A stretch of DNA of 64,000 bases from Providencia zhijiangensis (GTDB lineage: Bacteria > Pseudomonadota > Gammaproteobacteria > Enterobacterales > Enterobacteriaceae). Below, in pieces: positions 41,981 through 49,498 of the stretch; position 1 is the stretch's first letter; every line of letters starts with the position of its first letter. The notes under the pieces are model-generated. The model saw only the letters and a program-made list of their open reading frames with translations. It made no database searches and had not been told where the DNA came from. The position numbers and the translations under genes are program-made. The stretch lies in contig NZ_CP135990.1 of the NCBI RefSeq assembly GCF_030315915.2, positions 248,001 to 312,000 of the forward strand, read 5' to 3'.

Positions 41981-42481
41981 CCTAATCCGTTCACTGGATT
42001 GCCCTTTAATATCCACATACCCTATTTTGGCTTTGCGCTCTTCCCGTAAACTCAGGCGTAAATTTTTAGCCACATGCTCGTCAACTTCATTAAGTTGGGT
42101 CGTCGGGGCAAATAGCGTATTACTGTTTAGGATGATCTGCGCCTCTTTACCCACCACGGCATTGATTTTATTGAGCGTGCGTAACGCTGAATTTTTGAGT
42201 TCTTCATCGGTATTACTTTGTACCCAGCGTAAACCCAATATCAGCGCTTCCAGTTCATTCTTATCGAACATCAATGGCGGCAGTAATAATCCGCTTTTTA
42301 ACTGATAACCAATGCCCGCTTCCCCGGTAATTTCAGCCCCCTGAGCTCGCAGTGATTCAATATCGCGATAAATAGAGCGAACGCTAACACTTAATTGGGT
42401 GGCGAGAGAATCCGCTGTCACCGGATAGCGTTTTTCTTTTAAGATTTGTAATAGTGTCAATAAACGCTGGGAACGGGTCAT
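41969..42481 (-). pseudogene. YafY-like HTH/WYL transcriptional regulator, truncated
   Basis: The product begins M-T-R-S-Q-R-L-L-T-L-L-Q with an HTH_11 helix-turn-helix (S-V-S-V-R-S-I-Y-R-D-I-E-S-L near residues 32-45), followed by G-E-A-G-I-G-Y and the start of a WYL-type domain, as in the YafY family (usually about 230 residues). After about 166 native residues, at E-R-I, it runs into the IS3 remnant and stops. ATG at 42481 is preferred over the upstream 42523 because it matches the family start. It probably no longer functions. Confidence 0.78.
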
Positions 42482-42523
42482 GGAATTCTCAGTTAGGACG
42501 TTATGCAGTGAATAGCTCACCAT

Positions 42524-42901
42524 ACTAAAGAAACCTGCATTTTAATGCCAATCCTCTTATTTATACTCTAAAGATTTTTATTGGATATTCATTTGCTCAT
42601 AATTTTTTAATTATAGTAGACCATAGTAAGTTGAGTATTTTTACAGGTTATCATTCGACAAAAATTTGTATAACAAGAGAAAAAAGATGGTTAGTGCTTA
42701 TCCTTGGAGTAATAAAAATTACTGATAGGTATTTAGGTTACTGCACTATAATTAATGAAATAGTTACTATTGATGAATAAAACTTTCAGTTGGATTATAA
42801 TTTTCAATTAATTGTAGAACTATAAATTACAAAAAAATTGACAAAAGAAATCGCATTTTTTTAAATCAATTCGATACATTTTTAATAAAAAGGGAGTTGT
42901 T
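42524..42901. other. intergenic region before the ATPase gene
   Basis: These 378 strongly AT-rich bases lie between the divergent regulator fragment and the ATPase gene. They presumably contain both promoters. An AGGGAG ribosome site lies at 42890-42895, shortly before the ATG at 42902. No other structure was seen. Confidence 0.5.
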
Positions 42902-43032
42902 ATGAAAATAAATGAAATTCTTCTTAAGAATTTTAAAAGATTTACAGACTTAAAGGTTAAGAATATTCCTAATTCTGCAAAGTTAGTTGTTTTAGTTGGT
43001 CCAAATGGAAGTGGTAAAACATCATTGTTTGA

Positions 43033-43041
43033 AGCTATACA
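43033..43041 (+). repeat. IS10 target-site duplication, left
   Basis: AGCTATACA is repeated at 44371-44379 on the other side of IS10. The length of 9 bp is the norm for IS10, and the GCT half agrees with the preferred NGCTNAGCN target. Confidence 0.97.
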
Positions 43042-43054
43042 CTGAGAGATCCCC

Positions 43055-44263
43055 TCATAATTTCCCCAAAGCGTAACCATGTGTGAATAAATTTTGAGCT
43101 AGTAGGGTTGCAGCCACGAGTAAGTCTTCCCTTGTTATTGTGTAGCCAGAATGCCGCAAAACTTCCATGCCTAAGCGAACTGTTGAGAGTACGTTTCGAT
43201 TTCTGACTGTGTTAGCCTGGAAGTGCTTGTCCCAACCTTGTTTCTGAGCATGAACGCCCGCAAGCCAACATGTTAGTTGAAGCATCAGGGCGATTAGCAG
43301 CATGATATCAAAACGCTCTGAGCTGCTCGTTCGGCTATGGCGTAGGCCTAGTCCGTAGGCAGGACTTTTCAAGTCTCGGAAGGTTTCTTCAATCTGCATT
43401 CGCTTCGAATAGATATTAACAAGTTGTTTGGGTGTTCGAATTTCAACAGGTAAGTTAGTTGCTAGAACCCATGGCTCCTTTGCCGACGCTGAGTAGATTT
43501 TAGGTGACGGGTGGTGACAATGAGTCCGTGTCGAGCGCTGATTTTTTCGGCCTTTAGAGCGAGATTTATACAATAGAATTTGGCATGAGATTGGATTGCT
43601 TTTAGTCAGCCTCTTATAGCCTAAAGTCTTTGAGTGACTAGATGACATATCATGTAAGTTGCTGATAGGTTTCCAGTTTTCCGCTCCTAGGTCTGCATAT
43701 TGTACTTTTCCTCTTACTCGACTTAACCAGTACCAACCCAGCTTCTCAACGGATTTATACCATGGCACTTTAAAGCCAGCATCACTGACAATGAGCGGTG
43801 TGGTGTTACTCGGTAGAATGCTCGCAAGGTCGGCTAGAAATTGGTCATGAGCTTTCTTTGAACATTGCTCTGAAAGCGGGAACGCTTTCTCATAAAGAGT
43901 AACAGAACGACCGTGTAGTGCGACTGAAGCTCGCAATACCATAAGTCGTTTTTGCTCACGAATATCAGACCAGTCAACAAGTACAATGGGCATCGTATTG
44001 CCCGAACAGATAAAGCTAGCATGCCAACGGTATACAGCGAGTCGCTCTTTGTGGAGGTGACGATTACCTAACAATCGGTCGATTCGTTTGATGTTATGTT
44101 TTGTTCTCGCTTTGGTTGGCAGGTTACGGCCAAGTTCGGTAAGAGTGAGAGTTTTACAGTCAAGTAATGCGTGGCAAGCCAACGTTAAGCTGTTGAGTCG
44201 TTTTAAGTGTAATTCGGGGCAGAATTGGTAAAGAGAGTCGTGTAAAATATCGAGTTCGCACAT
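43055..44263 (-). CDS. IS10 transposase (IS4 family, DDE)
   Basis: The 402-residue product matches the Tn10/IS10-Right transposase as I recall it along its whole length. Catalytic acidic residues are seen in V-D-W-S-D (near 97), V-S-D-A-G-F (near 161) and the Y-R-E-K region Y-S-K-R-M-Q-I-E-E-T-F-R-D-L-K (glutamate near 292). It cuts and rejoins DNA by a hairpin mechanism. Translation is held down by antisense RNA-OUT, and transcription is limited by Dam methylation at the GATC in pIN. No frameshift is visible, so the enzyme should be active. Confidence 0.97.
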   Translation of the reverse strand: MCELDILHDSLYQFCPELHLKRLNSLTLACHALLDCKTLTLTELGRNLPTKARTKHNIKRIDRLLGNRHLHKERLAVYRWHASFICSGNTMPIVLVDWSDIREQKRLMVLRASVALHGRSVTLYEKAFPLSEQCSKKAHDQFLADLASILPSNTTPLIVSDAGFKVPWYKSVEKLGWYWLSRVRGKVQYADLGAENWKPISNLHDMSSSHSKTLGYKRLTKSNPISCQILLYKSRSKGRKNQRSTRTHCHHPSPKIYSASAKEPWVLATNLPVEIRTPKQLVNIYSKRMQIEETFRDLKSPAYGLGLRHSRTSSSERFDIMLLIALMLQLTCWLAGVHAQKQGWDKHFQANTVRNRNVLSTVRLGMEVLRHSGYTITREDLLVAATLLAQNLFTHGYALGKL

Positions 44264-44324
44264 CTTGTTGTCTGATTATTGATTTTTCGCGAAACCATTT
44301 GATCATATGACAAGATGTGTATCC
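44256..44324 (+). ncRNA. IS10 antisense RNA-OUT
   Basis: The segment beginning TCGCACATCTTGTTG folds back through the complementary CAAGATGTG at 44311-44319, forming the long stem of RNA-OUT, and overlaps the transposase start codon (44261-44263) on the opposite strand. RNA-OUT pairs with transposase mRNA and blocks translation. Its promoter pOUT points out of the IS into the downstream ATPase fragment. The ends given are approximate (about 69 nt). Confidence 0.88.
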
Positions 44325-44370
44325 ACCTTAACTTAATGATTTTTACCAAAATCATTAGGGGATTCATCAG

Positions 44371-44379
44371 AGCTATACA
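44371..44379 (+). repeat. IS10 target-site duplication, right
   Basis: AGCTATACA is identical to 43033-43041 and directly follows the outside end of IS10. Confidence 0.97.
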
Positions 44380-45861
44380 TCATTGGTATAAGTATAATGG
44401 ATTTTATCAACACTCTACTCAAGATTATTTGATGAAATCAAAAGATATAAATCCCTCAAATTGGTACCAAGATAATGTAAGAATTAATTTTTCTGAAGAA
44501 AAAAAATATGAGCCTGAAGAAATAAAATCAAAATTTTACTTTAGGACCGCATACCGTAATGAACCTGATTTTAACGTATATCAATTAAATCAGCAGCCTG
44601 ATCCAACTACGAACTATAAGTTCGAAACATTGATGCAAAATGATCAGGTTGTTTCTGAAAATTATCAAAGGCTTGTGGCAAATACGTTAACAGGGATATA
44701 TGACGAATCTAACGATAACAAAACTGTAGAAGAGCTCAGAAGTGAATTAATAGGTAAAATTAAAAAATCATTATCAAATATATTTGATGAGTTAAACTTA
44801 AGTTCTATAGGTAACCCTCTAATAAACGGTAGTTTTTATTTTACAAAAGGAATAGCTAAAGATTTTCATTATAAAAATTTATCGGCAGGAGAAAAGTCCG
44901 TATTTGACTTAATATTAGATATGATAATTAAATCTGAATTTTATTCAGATGCTGTTTATTGTATCGATGAGCCAGAGGCCCATATGCATACTCGTTTACA
45001 ATCTAAAGTACTACGAGAGATATATAATATTACTCCACCTAACTCTCAATTATGGATATCAACACATTCTGTAGGAATGCTTAAAGAAGCAGAAGATATT
45101 GAAAATGAGTATCCTGGAACAGTAGTGTTTCTTGATTTTCATAATAAAAATTTTGATTTTTCTGAAGTAATTGAGCCAACGAAGATAAGTAAAGCTATTT
45201 GGGATAAATTTTTTGATTTAGCATTTGCCGATTTTTCTAAGCTAATTTCTCCTAAGCAGATAGTTTTTTGTGAAGGAACATCAAAGGGTAGAGAGTATAA
45301 AGATTTTGATGCGCAAATTTATAATAAAATATTAGGTCAAAAGTATCACGAAACAACTTTTATTTCTATTGGATCTTGCTCTGAATTAGTGGATATTGAA
45401 AACGAACCAATGAAAATTGTTTCTAGTATTTTAAAATCATCAAATATCATAAAATTTATTGATAGGGATGACAAAAGTAATCAGGAAGTTAAAGAACTTC
45501 TTGATAAAGGCATAAAAACATCATCTAAAAGACATATTGAATGCTATGTTTTTGATGATGAAATAATTCGTAAATTATGTATTTCTCAATCTAAGCCAGA
45601 CTGTATTGACAGATGTTTGGAAGCAAAAAAAGAAGCAATGGAAGCTAGCAAAAATAGGGGGAATGCACCTGATGATATAAAATCAGCGAGTGGGGATATT
45701 TTTGTTAAAATTAAAAAAATATTATCACTAACTCAGTGTGGAAATTCAAAGTGTGCTTTTATTAGAGATACTATTGTTCCATTAATTACAGAGGATACAG
45801 ATATTTATAAACAAATAGAAAAAGATATTTTTGGATAAAAATTGGAAGTAATGATATTAGC

Positions 45862-45897
45862 ACCCTCTATTAGACTGAAAATCTGAATAGAGGGGTA
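45862..45897. terminator. hairpin at the right edge of the island
   Basis: CCCTCTATT / AATAGAGGGG pair over a loop of about 14 nt between the ATPase gene and the convergent mobB. It may terminate both. It also marks the approximate right limit of the accessory island. Confidence 0.6.
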
Positions 45898-45917
45898 ATT
45901 TATGATTTTTATAGGCG

Positions 45918-46436
45918 TTACTGGCTTTTTTGCCACCAGGAAACAATATAGTCCGCCACCTGTTCAGGATTATTGATATCCAATTGCGGGACGTCAGTAT
46001 CGATAATTTCGTCGCTGGCAACCGCCACGACATACTCGTCGATTAAGCCGTTTAGTGGTTTACCTACATCGGATCGAAATAGCGCGATTTTATCGATAGG
46101 CTCACTCTTGAATCCTTCCACTAAGATCAGATCTAGCGAAGCAGGATCAAAGCGGCTAGCCAGATAGCCCAGATCCATTTCATTGCATTCAGGGGTTTCG
46201 GTCATTAATGCCCAGCGCTGATTGCTGGCGACTAACGTTTGGTCTGCACCTGCTTTGCGTAATTCATAACTGTCTTTGCCCGGCGTATCAATTTCCATAT
46301 CGTGATGCGTGTGCTTGATTAAGCCCACACGAACATGACGCTGTCTCAGTAAAGGGATAACTTTCTTGAGTAAAGTTGTTTTCCCGGTGCCACTGTAGGC
46401 GGTGATCCCGAGTAGAGGTAACGTGTTCTGGTTCAT
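45918..46436 (-). CDS. mobB: molybdopterin-guanine dinucleotide biosynthesis adaptor MobB
   Basis: The 172-residue GTP-binding protein has the P-loop G-T-G-K-T-T near residue 18 and the G-L-I-K-H-T-H-H-D-M segment. It assists MobA in attaching GMP to molybdopterin but is not essential in E. coli. It overlaps mobA by 4 bases, implying translational coupling. Length is near E. coli MobB (175). Confidence 0.94.
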   Translation of the reverse strand: MNQNTLPLLGITAYSGTGKTTLLKKVIPLLRQRHVRVGLIKHTHHDMEIDTPGKDSYELRKAGADQTLVASNQRWALMTETPECNEMDLGYLASRFDPASLDLILVEGFKSEPIDKIALFRSDVGKPLNGLIDEYVVAVASDEIIDTDVPQLDINNPEQVADYIVSWWQKSQ

Positions 46437-47032
46437 GATTTTTTTTGTTGTAACTCCCAGTTACGGCTATCTTCCGGCGTATTTAAGTTAGCAAATGTGC
46501 CGGTTTCAGAGGTAAATATGACGCCTTTTGCATCGATCTCACGCATAAATAGCATCAATTTGCGATCTCCTCTTGCGAGGTAATCATCCAACGGTTTCTG
46601 CAGAGACCGATGGAGTAGGGTAAATGTCGGGTGTTCTCGTTCGTTATCACAGGCATAGCAGGCAAGGTGCTTGCCTTTTTCGCGAAACATTTTTTCGGCT
46701 AAATCAGTTGGGAATTCGGGAACATCACAAGGGACAAATAGCAGCCAATCAGTGGTGACTTGATGAAGTGCAGCTTGCATCCCTGCTAAGGGGCCCGAAA
46801 AATCTGCGGTTAAATCCGTGAAAACGGGCAGCTGGCTTTGTGCATATTCTGCATGGTGGCGATTAGCATTGATCATCAATTGACCGACTTGCGGCTGCAA
46901 ACGCTCAATAATATAGCGGTATAACGGCTTACCCAATAAAGGAATTAACCCCTTATCTTGGCCACCCATGCGGGTGCCTTTGCCCCCTGCAAGGATCACG
47001 CCTGTAATCGACTGACGAAATGACATGTTCAA
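46433..47032 (-). CDS. mobA: molybdenum cofactor guanylyltransferase MobA
   Basis: The 199-residue nucleotidyltransferase joins GMP from GTP to Mo-molybdopterin to give the bis-MGD cofactor. The signature L-A-G-G-K-G-T-R-M-G-G-x-D-K-G lies near residues 15-29, and the catalytic-site segment V-P-C-D-V-P near 103. Length is near E. coli MobA (194). Divergent from yihD, as in E. coli. Confidence 0.95.
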   Translation of the reverse strand: MNMSFRQSITGVILAGGKGTRMGGQDKGLIPLLGKPLYRYIIERLQPQVGQLMINANRHHAEYAQSQLPVFTDLTADFSGPLAGMQAALHQVTTDWLLFVPCDVPEFPTDLAEKMFREKGKHLACYACDNEREHPTFTLLHRSLQKPLDDYLARGDRKLMLFMREIDAKGVIFTSETGTFANLNTPEDSRNWELQQKKS

Positions 47033-47240
47033 TATCTCTGAAAATCTTAGCGAAAATGTTTTAACGAACTTAAGTAGTTTTTTGAGTATAGTAACAGCTA
47101 AAATCTATTCTATTTTCCTATAAAATCAATGAATATTAATACAAGAAACGGTTAAACTTTACTTAGATTGACAACTGTTCCCTTTTTCTCTTGTAGGATT
47201 ATTGGTAACTTGTATCGAATATTCGTGATAAGGAATAAAC

Positions 47241-47510
47241 ATGAAATGCCATCGTTTAAATGAAGTCATCGAACTTCTGCATCCAGTATGGAAGGACAAT
47301 TCAGATTTAAATTTAGTGCAATTACTGCAAAAACTGGCAGATGAAGCAGGTTTTAAAGGCAGTTTATCTGAACTGACAGACGACGTATTAATTTATCATC
47401 TAAAAATGCGTGGCACTGACAGCAATGCGGTGATCCCCGGTATTCAAAAAGATTACGAAGATGATTTTAAAACGGCCATTCTACGTGCTCGTGGCATCAT
47501 AAAAGATTAA
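47241..47510 (+). CDS. yihD: DUF1040 protein YihD
   Basis: The 89-residue soluble protein matches E. coli YihD in length and start ([17 protein letters not shown]). Its function is unknown. It is preceded by a T-A-A-G-G-A ribosome site, and its TAA is immediately followed by the srkA start, so the pair is translationally linked. Confidence 0.93.
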   Translation: MKCHRLNEVIELLHPVWKDNSDLNLVQLLQKLADEAGFKGSLSELTDDVLIYHLKMRGTDSNAVIPGIQKDYEDDFKTAILRARGIIKD

Positions 47511-48512
47511 ATGAACATGGATTTAACAGAACAATCGAGCTTCCACTTTAGTGGGATCTCCCCTGATTTGATCCTTGATGCTCTGATGGAAGCGGGGATT
47601 TACCCAGAATCAGGGCTGACAGAGCTTAACAGCTACGAAAATCGCGTTTTCCAATTTCAGGATGAAAATCGCCAGCGCTATGTGGTGAAATTTTATCGTC
47701 CTGAACGCTGGAACCGTTCTCAAATTCAAGAAGAGCATGATTTTACCCTTGAGCTACAAGATGAAGGCTTATCGGTGGCTGCGCCGTTAGAATTTGCTGG
47801 GCAAACGGTATTAGAATTTGGCGGGTTTATGTTTGCACTCTTTCCGAGTATCGGAGGGCGCCAATATGAAACGGACAATTTATTCCAGCTTGAGGGTGTC
47901 GGCCATTTATTAGGGCGAGTGCATCAAATCGGTAAACAGCGAAACTTTGCATTTCGTCCGACTCTTGGTGTGGAAGAGTATCTCGACCAACCGCGAAATA
48001 TTATCGCCGCCAGTTCATTAATTACTGAGCGTGATAAAGCACCATTGATAGATTCACTGGATAAGTTGATTGCCCAAGTTAAGGCTCTGTGGCCTGCTCA
48101 GCAATCTTTTATTCGCCTACAAGGGGATTGCCATCCCGGCAATATTCTGTGGCGTGATGAAGCGTGGCTGGTGGATTTTGACGATGCACGCAATGGCCCT
48201 GCGGTGCAAGATTTATGGATGTTGCTTAATGGTTCGCGCCAAGAGCAAATTATCCAACTGGATACGTTATTAGAAGCGTATAACGAATTTTGTGATTTTG
48301 ATGTACGTGAGTTAAAGCTGATTGAACCGCTACGTGCGATGCGAATGGTGCATTATTTAGGATGGATCCTTCGTCGCTGGCAAGATCCCGCTTTCCCGAA
48401 AGCATTTTCTTGGATCCAATCTGCTGATTTTTGGCAAAAGCAATCTATCGAGTTTGCACAGCAAACTGAGCGGTTGTTAGATGCTCCTTTGCAATTGAAC
48501 CCGCAATTTTAA
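47511..48512 (+). CDS. srkA: stress response kinase SrkA (YihE)
   Basis: The 333-residue Ser/Thr protein kinase of aminoglycoside-phosphotransferase fold protects E. coli from MazF-linked death during stress. The catalytic loop is visible as Q-G-D-C-H-P-G-N-I-L-W near residue 203 and the metal-binding V-D-F-D-D-A near 223. The first or second ATG (47511 or 47517) could be used. dsbA follows 33 bases downstream, and in E. coli the same order gives a Cpx-linked transcription unit. Confidence 0.94.
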   Translation: MNMDLTEQSSFHFSGISPDLILDALMEAGIYPESGLTELNSYENRVFQFQDENRQRYVVKFYRPERWNRSQIQEEHDFTLELQDEGLSVAAPLEFAGQTVLEFGGFMFALFPSIGGRQYETDNLFQLEGVGHLLGRVHQIGKQRNFAFRPTLGVEEYLDQPRNIIAASSLITERDKAPLIDSLDKLIAQVKALWPAQQSFIRLQGDCHPGNILWRDEAWLVDFDDARNGPAVQDLWMLLNGSRQEQIIQLDTLLEAYNEFCDFDVRELKLIEPLRAMRMVHYLGWILRRWQDPAFPKAFSWIQSADFWQKQSIEFAQQTERLLDAPLQLNPQF

Positions 48513-48545
48513 TATTTAAGACTGTGTTTTTGGAGAAAGTTTTCT

Positions 48546-49169
48546 ATGAAAAAAATCATGTTGGCTTTGATTGGTATTGCCATGTCTTTTGGTGCTGCTG
48601 CAGCAAATTATTCAGAAGGTAAAGAGTACACGGATGTTAAGCCTCCGGTGCAAGACTTACCGCAAGTTTTGGAGTTTTTCTCATTCTACTGCCCACACTG
48701 TTATCAGTTTGAAAGCATCTACAAAGTGCCACAAACGGTAGAGAAAAACCTGCCAGAAGGTGTCACTAAAGCGCGTTATCACGTTGATTTCTTAGGCCCT
48801 CTAGGCGCTCAAATGACTCAAGCGTGGGCTGTGGCGATGGTGCTGAAAGTTGAAGATAAAGTGACGCCAATTCTGTTTGAAGGAATTCAGAAAACCCAAA
48901 CTATCAATACCCCTGCGGATATCCGTAATGCGTTTATTAAAGCGGGCGTAACAGGTGAAGAATACGATGCAGCGCTGAATAGCTTTGTCGTGAAATCGTT
49001 AGTTGCTAAGCAACAAAATGCTGCACAAGATTTAAAACTGCGTGGCGTGCCAGCGTTATTCGTCGATGGTAAATATCAAATCCGTAATAACGGAATTTCT
49101 GTCGATAACGCAGAGGATTATGCTAAAGAATACTCAAAAGTTGTGAACTTCTTAGTCAGTAAAAAATAA
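48546..49169 (+). CDS. dsbA: thiol:disulfide interchange protein DsbA
   Basis: The 207-residue periplasmic oxidoreductase introduces disulphide bonds and is recycled by DsbB. The signal peptide ends near residue 19 (A-A-A), and the active site is C-P-H-C about 31 residues further on, in F-Y-C-P-H-C-Y-Q-F. The cis-proline lies in R-G-V-P-A-L-F-V-D-G. Length is near E. coli DsbA (208). Confidence 0.97.
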   Translation: MKKIMLALIGIAMSFGAAAANYSEGKEYTDVKPPVQDLPQVLEFFSFYCPHCYQFESIYKVPQTVEKNLPEGVTKARYHVDFLGPLGAQMTQAWAVAMVLKVEDKVTPILFEGIQKTQTINTPADIRNAFIKAGVTGEEYDAALNSFVVKSLVAKQQNAAQDLKLRGVPALFVDGKYQIRNNGISVDNAEDYAKEYSKVVNFLVSKK

Positions 49170-49175
49170 TCAGTG

Positions 49176-49206
49176 AAGATAGCGGCAATTTGTCGCTATC
49201 TTTTTA
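49176..49206 (+). terminator. dsbA terminator
   Basis: A 9-bp stem AAGATAGCG / CGCTATCTT is followed by T residues, 6 bases after the dsbA stop. Confidence 0.85.
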
Positions 49207-49368
49207 TTTGCTGATTGTCCGTTATCAATATCCACAATTCGACCATCCCCCCTGATTTGTGATAAATCAAAGCCTCATTAGCTAACTTATTGATTTTATT
49301 TTATTGTTTTCTTCTTGCAATTCTCTTACTCATTGAATCCTTTAGATAACTAAATTTTACTCACAAAG

Positions 49369-49377
49369 TTATCCACA
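49369..49377 (+). promoter_or_regulatory. DnaA box upstream of polA
   Basis: TTATCCACA is a perfect high-affinity DnaA box, 122 bases before the polA start, inside an AT-rich 330-base gap that otherwise holds no gene. A second, weaker match (TTATCGTG) lies at 49383-49390. Whether DnaA regulates polA here is unknown. Confidence 0.5.
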
Positions 49378-49498
49378 GGAAGTTATCGTGTGAAAAATGG
49401 GATAACTCGGCGGGAAATTGAATCTCAAGGTGTATCTGAAGCCACAATGTGGCATCCTATCCCCCATTCATTCCCGATAAAAAAGATGATGACAGATT

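Larger units (their letters stand above)
43042..44370 (-). mobile_element. IS10 (IS10-Right type), complete
   Basis: The element is exactly 1329 bp, the length of IS10. The inside end starts CTGAGAGATCCCCTC at 43042 and the outside end finishes GGGGATTCATCAG at 44370. It encodes a full 402-residue transposase and carries the RNA-OUT region near the outside end. Perfect 9-bp direct repeats flank it, so it transposed into the ATPase gene as a single IS and has not been rearranged since. Confidence 0.98.
42902..45838 (+). pseudogene. OLD/PARIS-like ATPase-TOPRIM protein, split by IS10
   Basis: Removing IS10 and one copy of its 9-bp duplication joins 42902-43041 to 44380-45838 in frame, giving a 532-residue protein. 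Walker A G-P-N-G-S-G-K-T lies at about residues 33-40. An ABC-type signature L-S-A-G-E-K-S lies near 214, Walker B C-I-D-E-P-E-A-H near 243 and an S-T-H motif near 275. The C-terminal third shows F-C-E-G-T (about 343) and F-I-D-R-D-D (about 407), as expected for a TOPRIM/DUF4435-type nuclease module. Such AAA-TOPRIM proteins (OLD, GajA, fused PARIS) act in phage defence. Very AT-rich compared with neighbours. The insertion separates Walker A from the rest, so the gene is inactivated. Confidence 0.82.
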
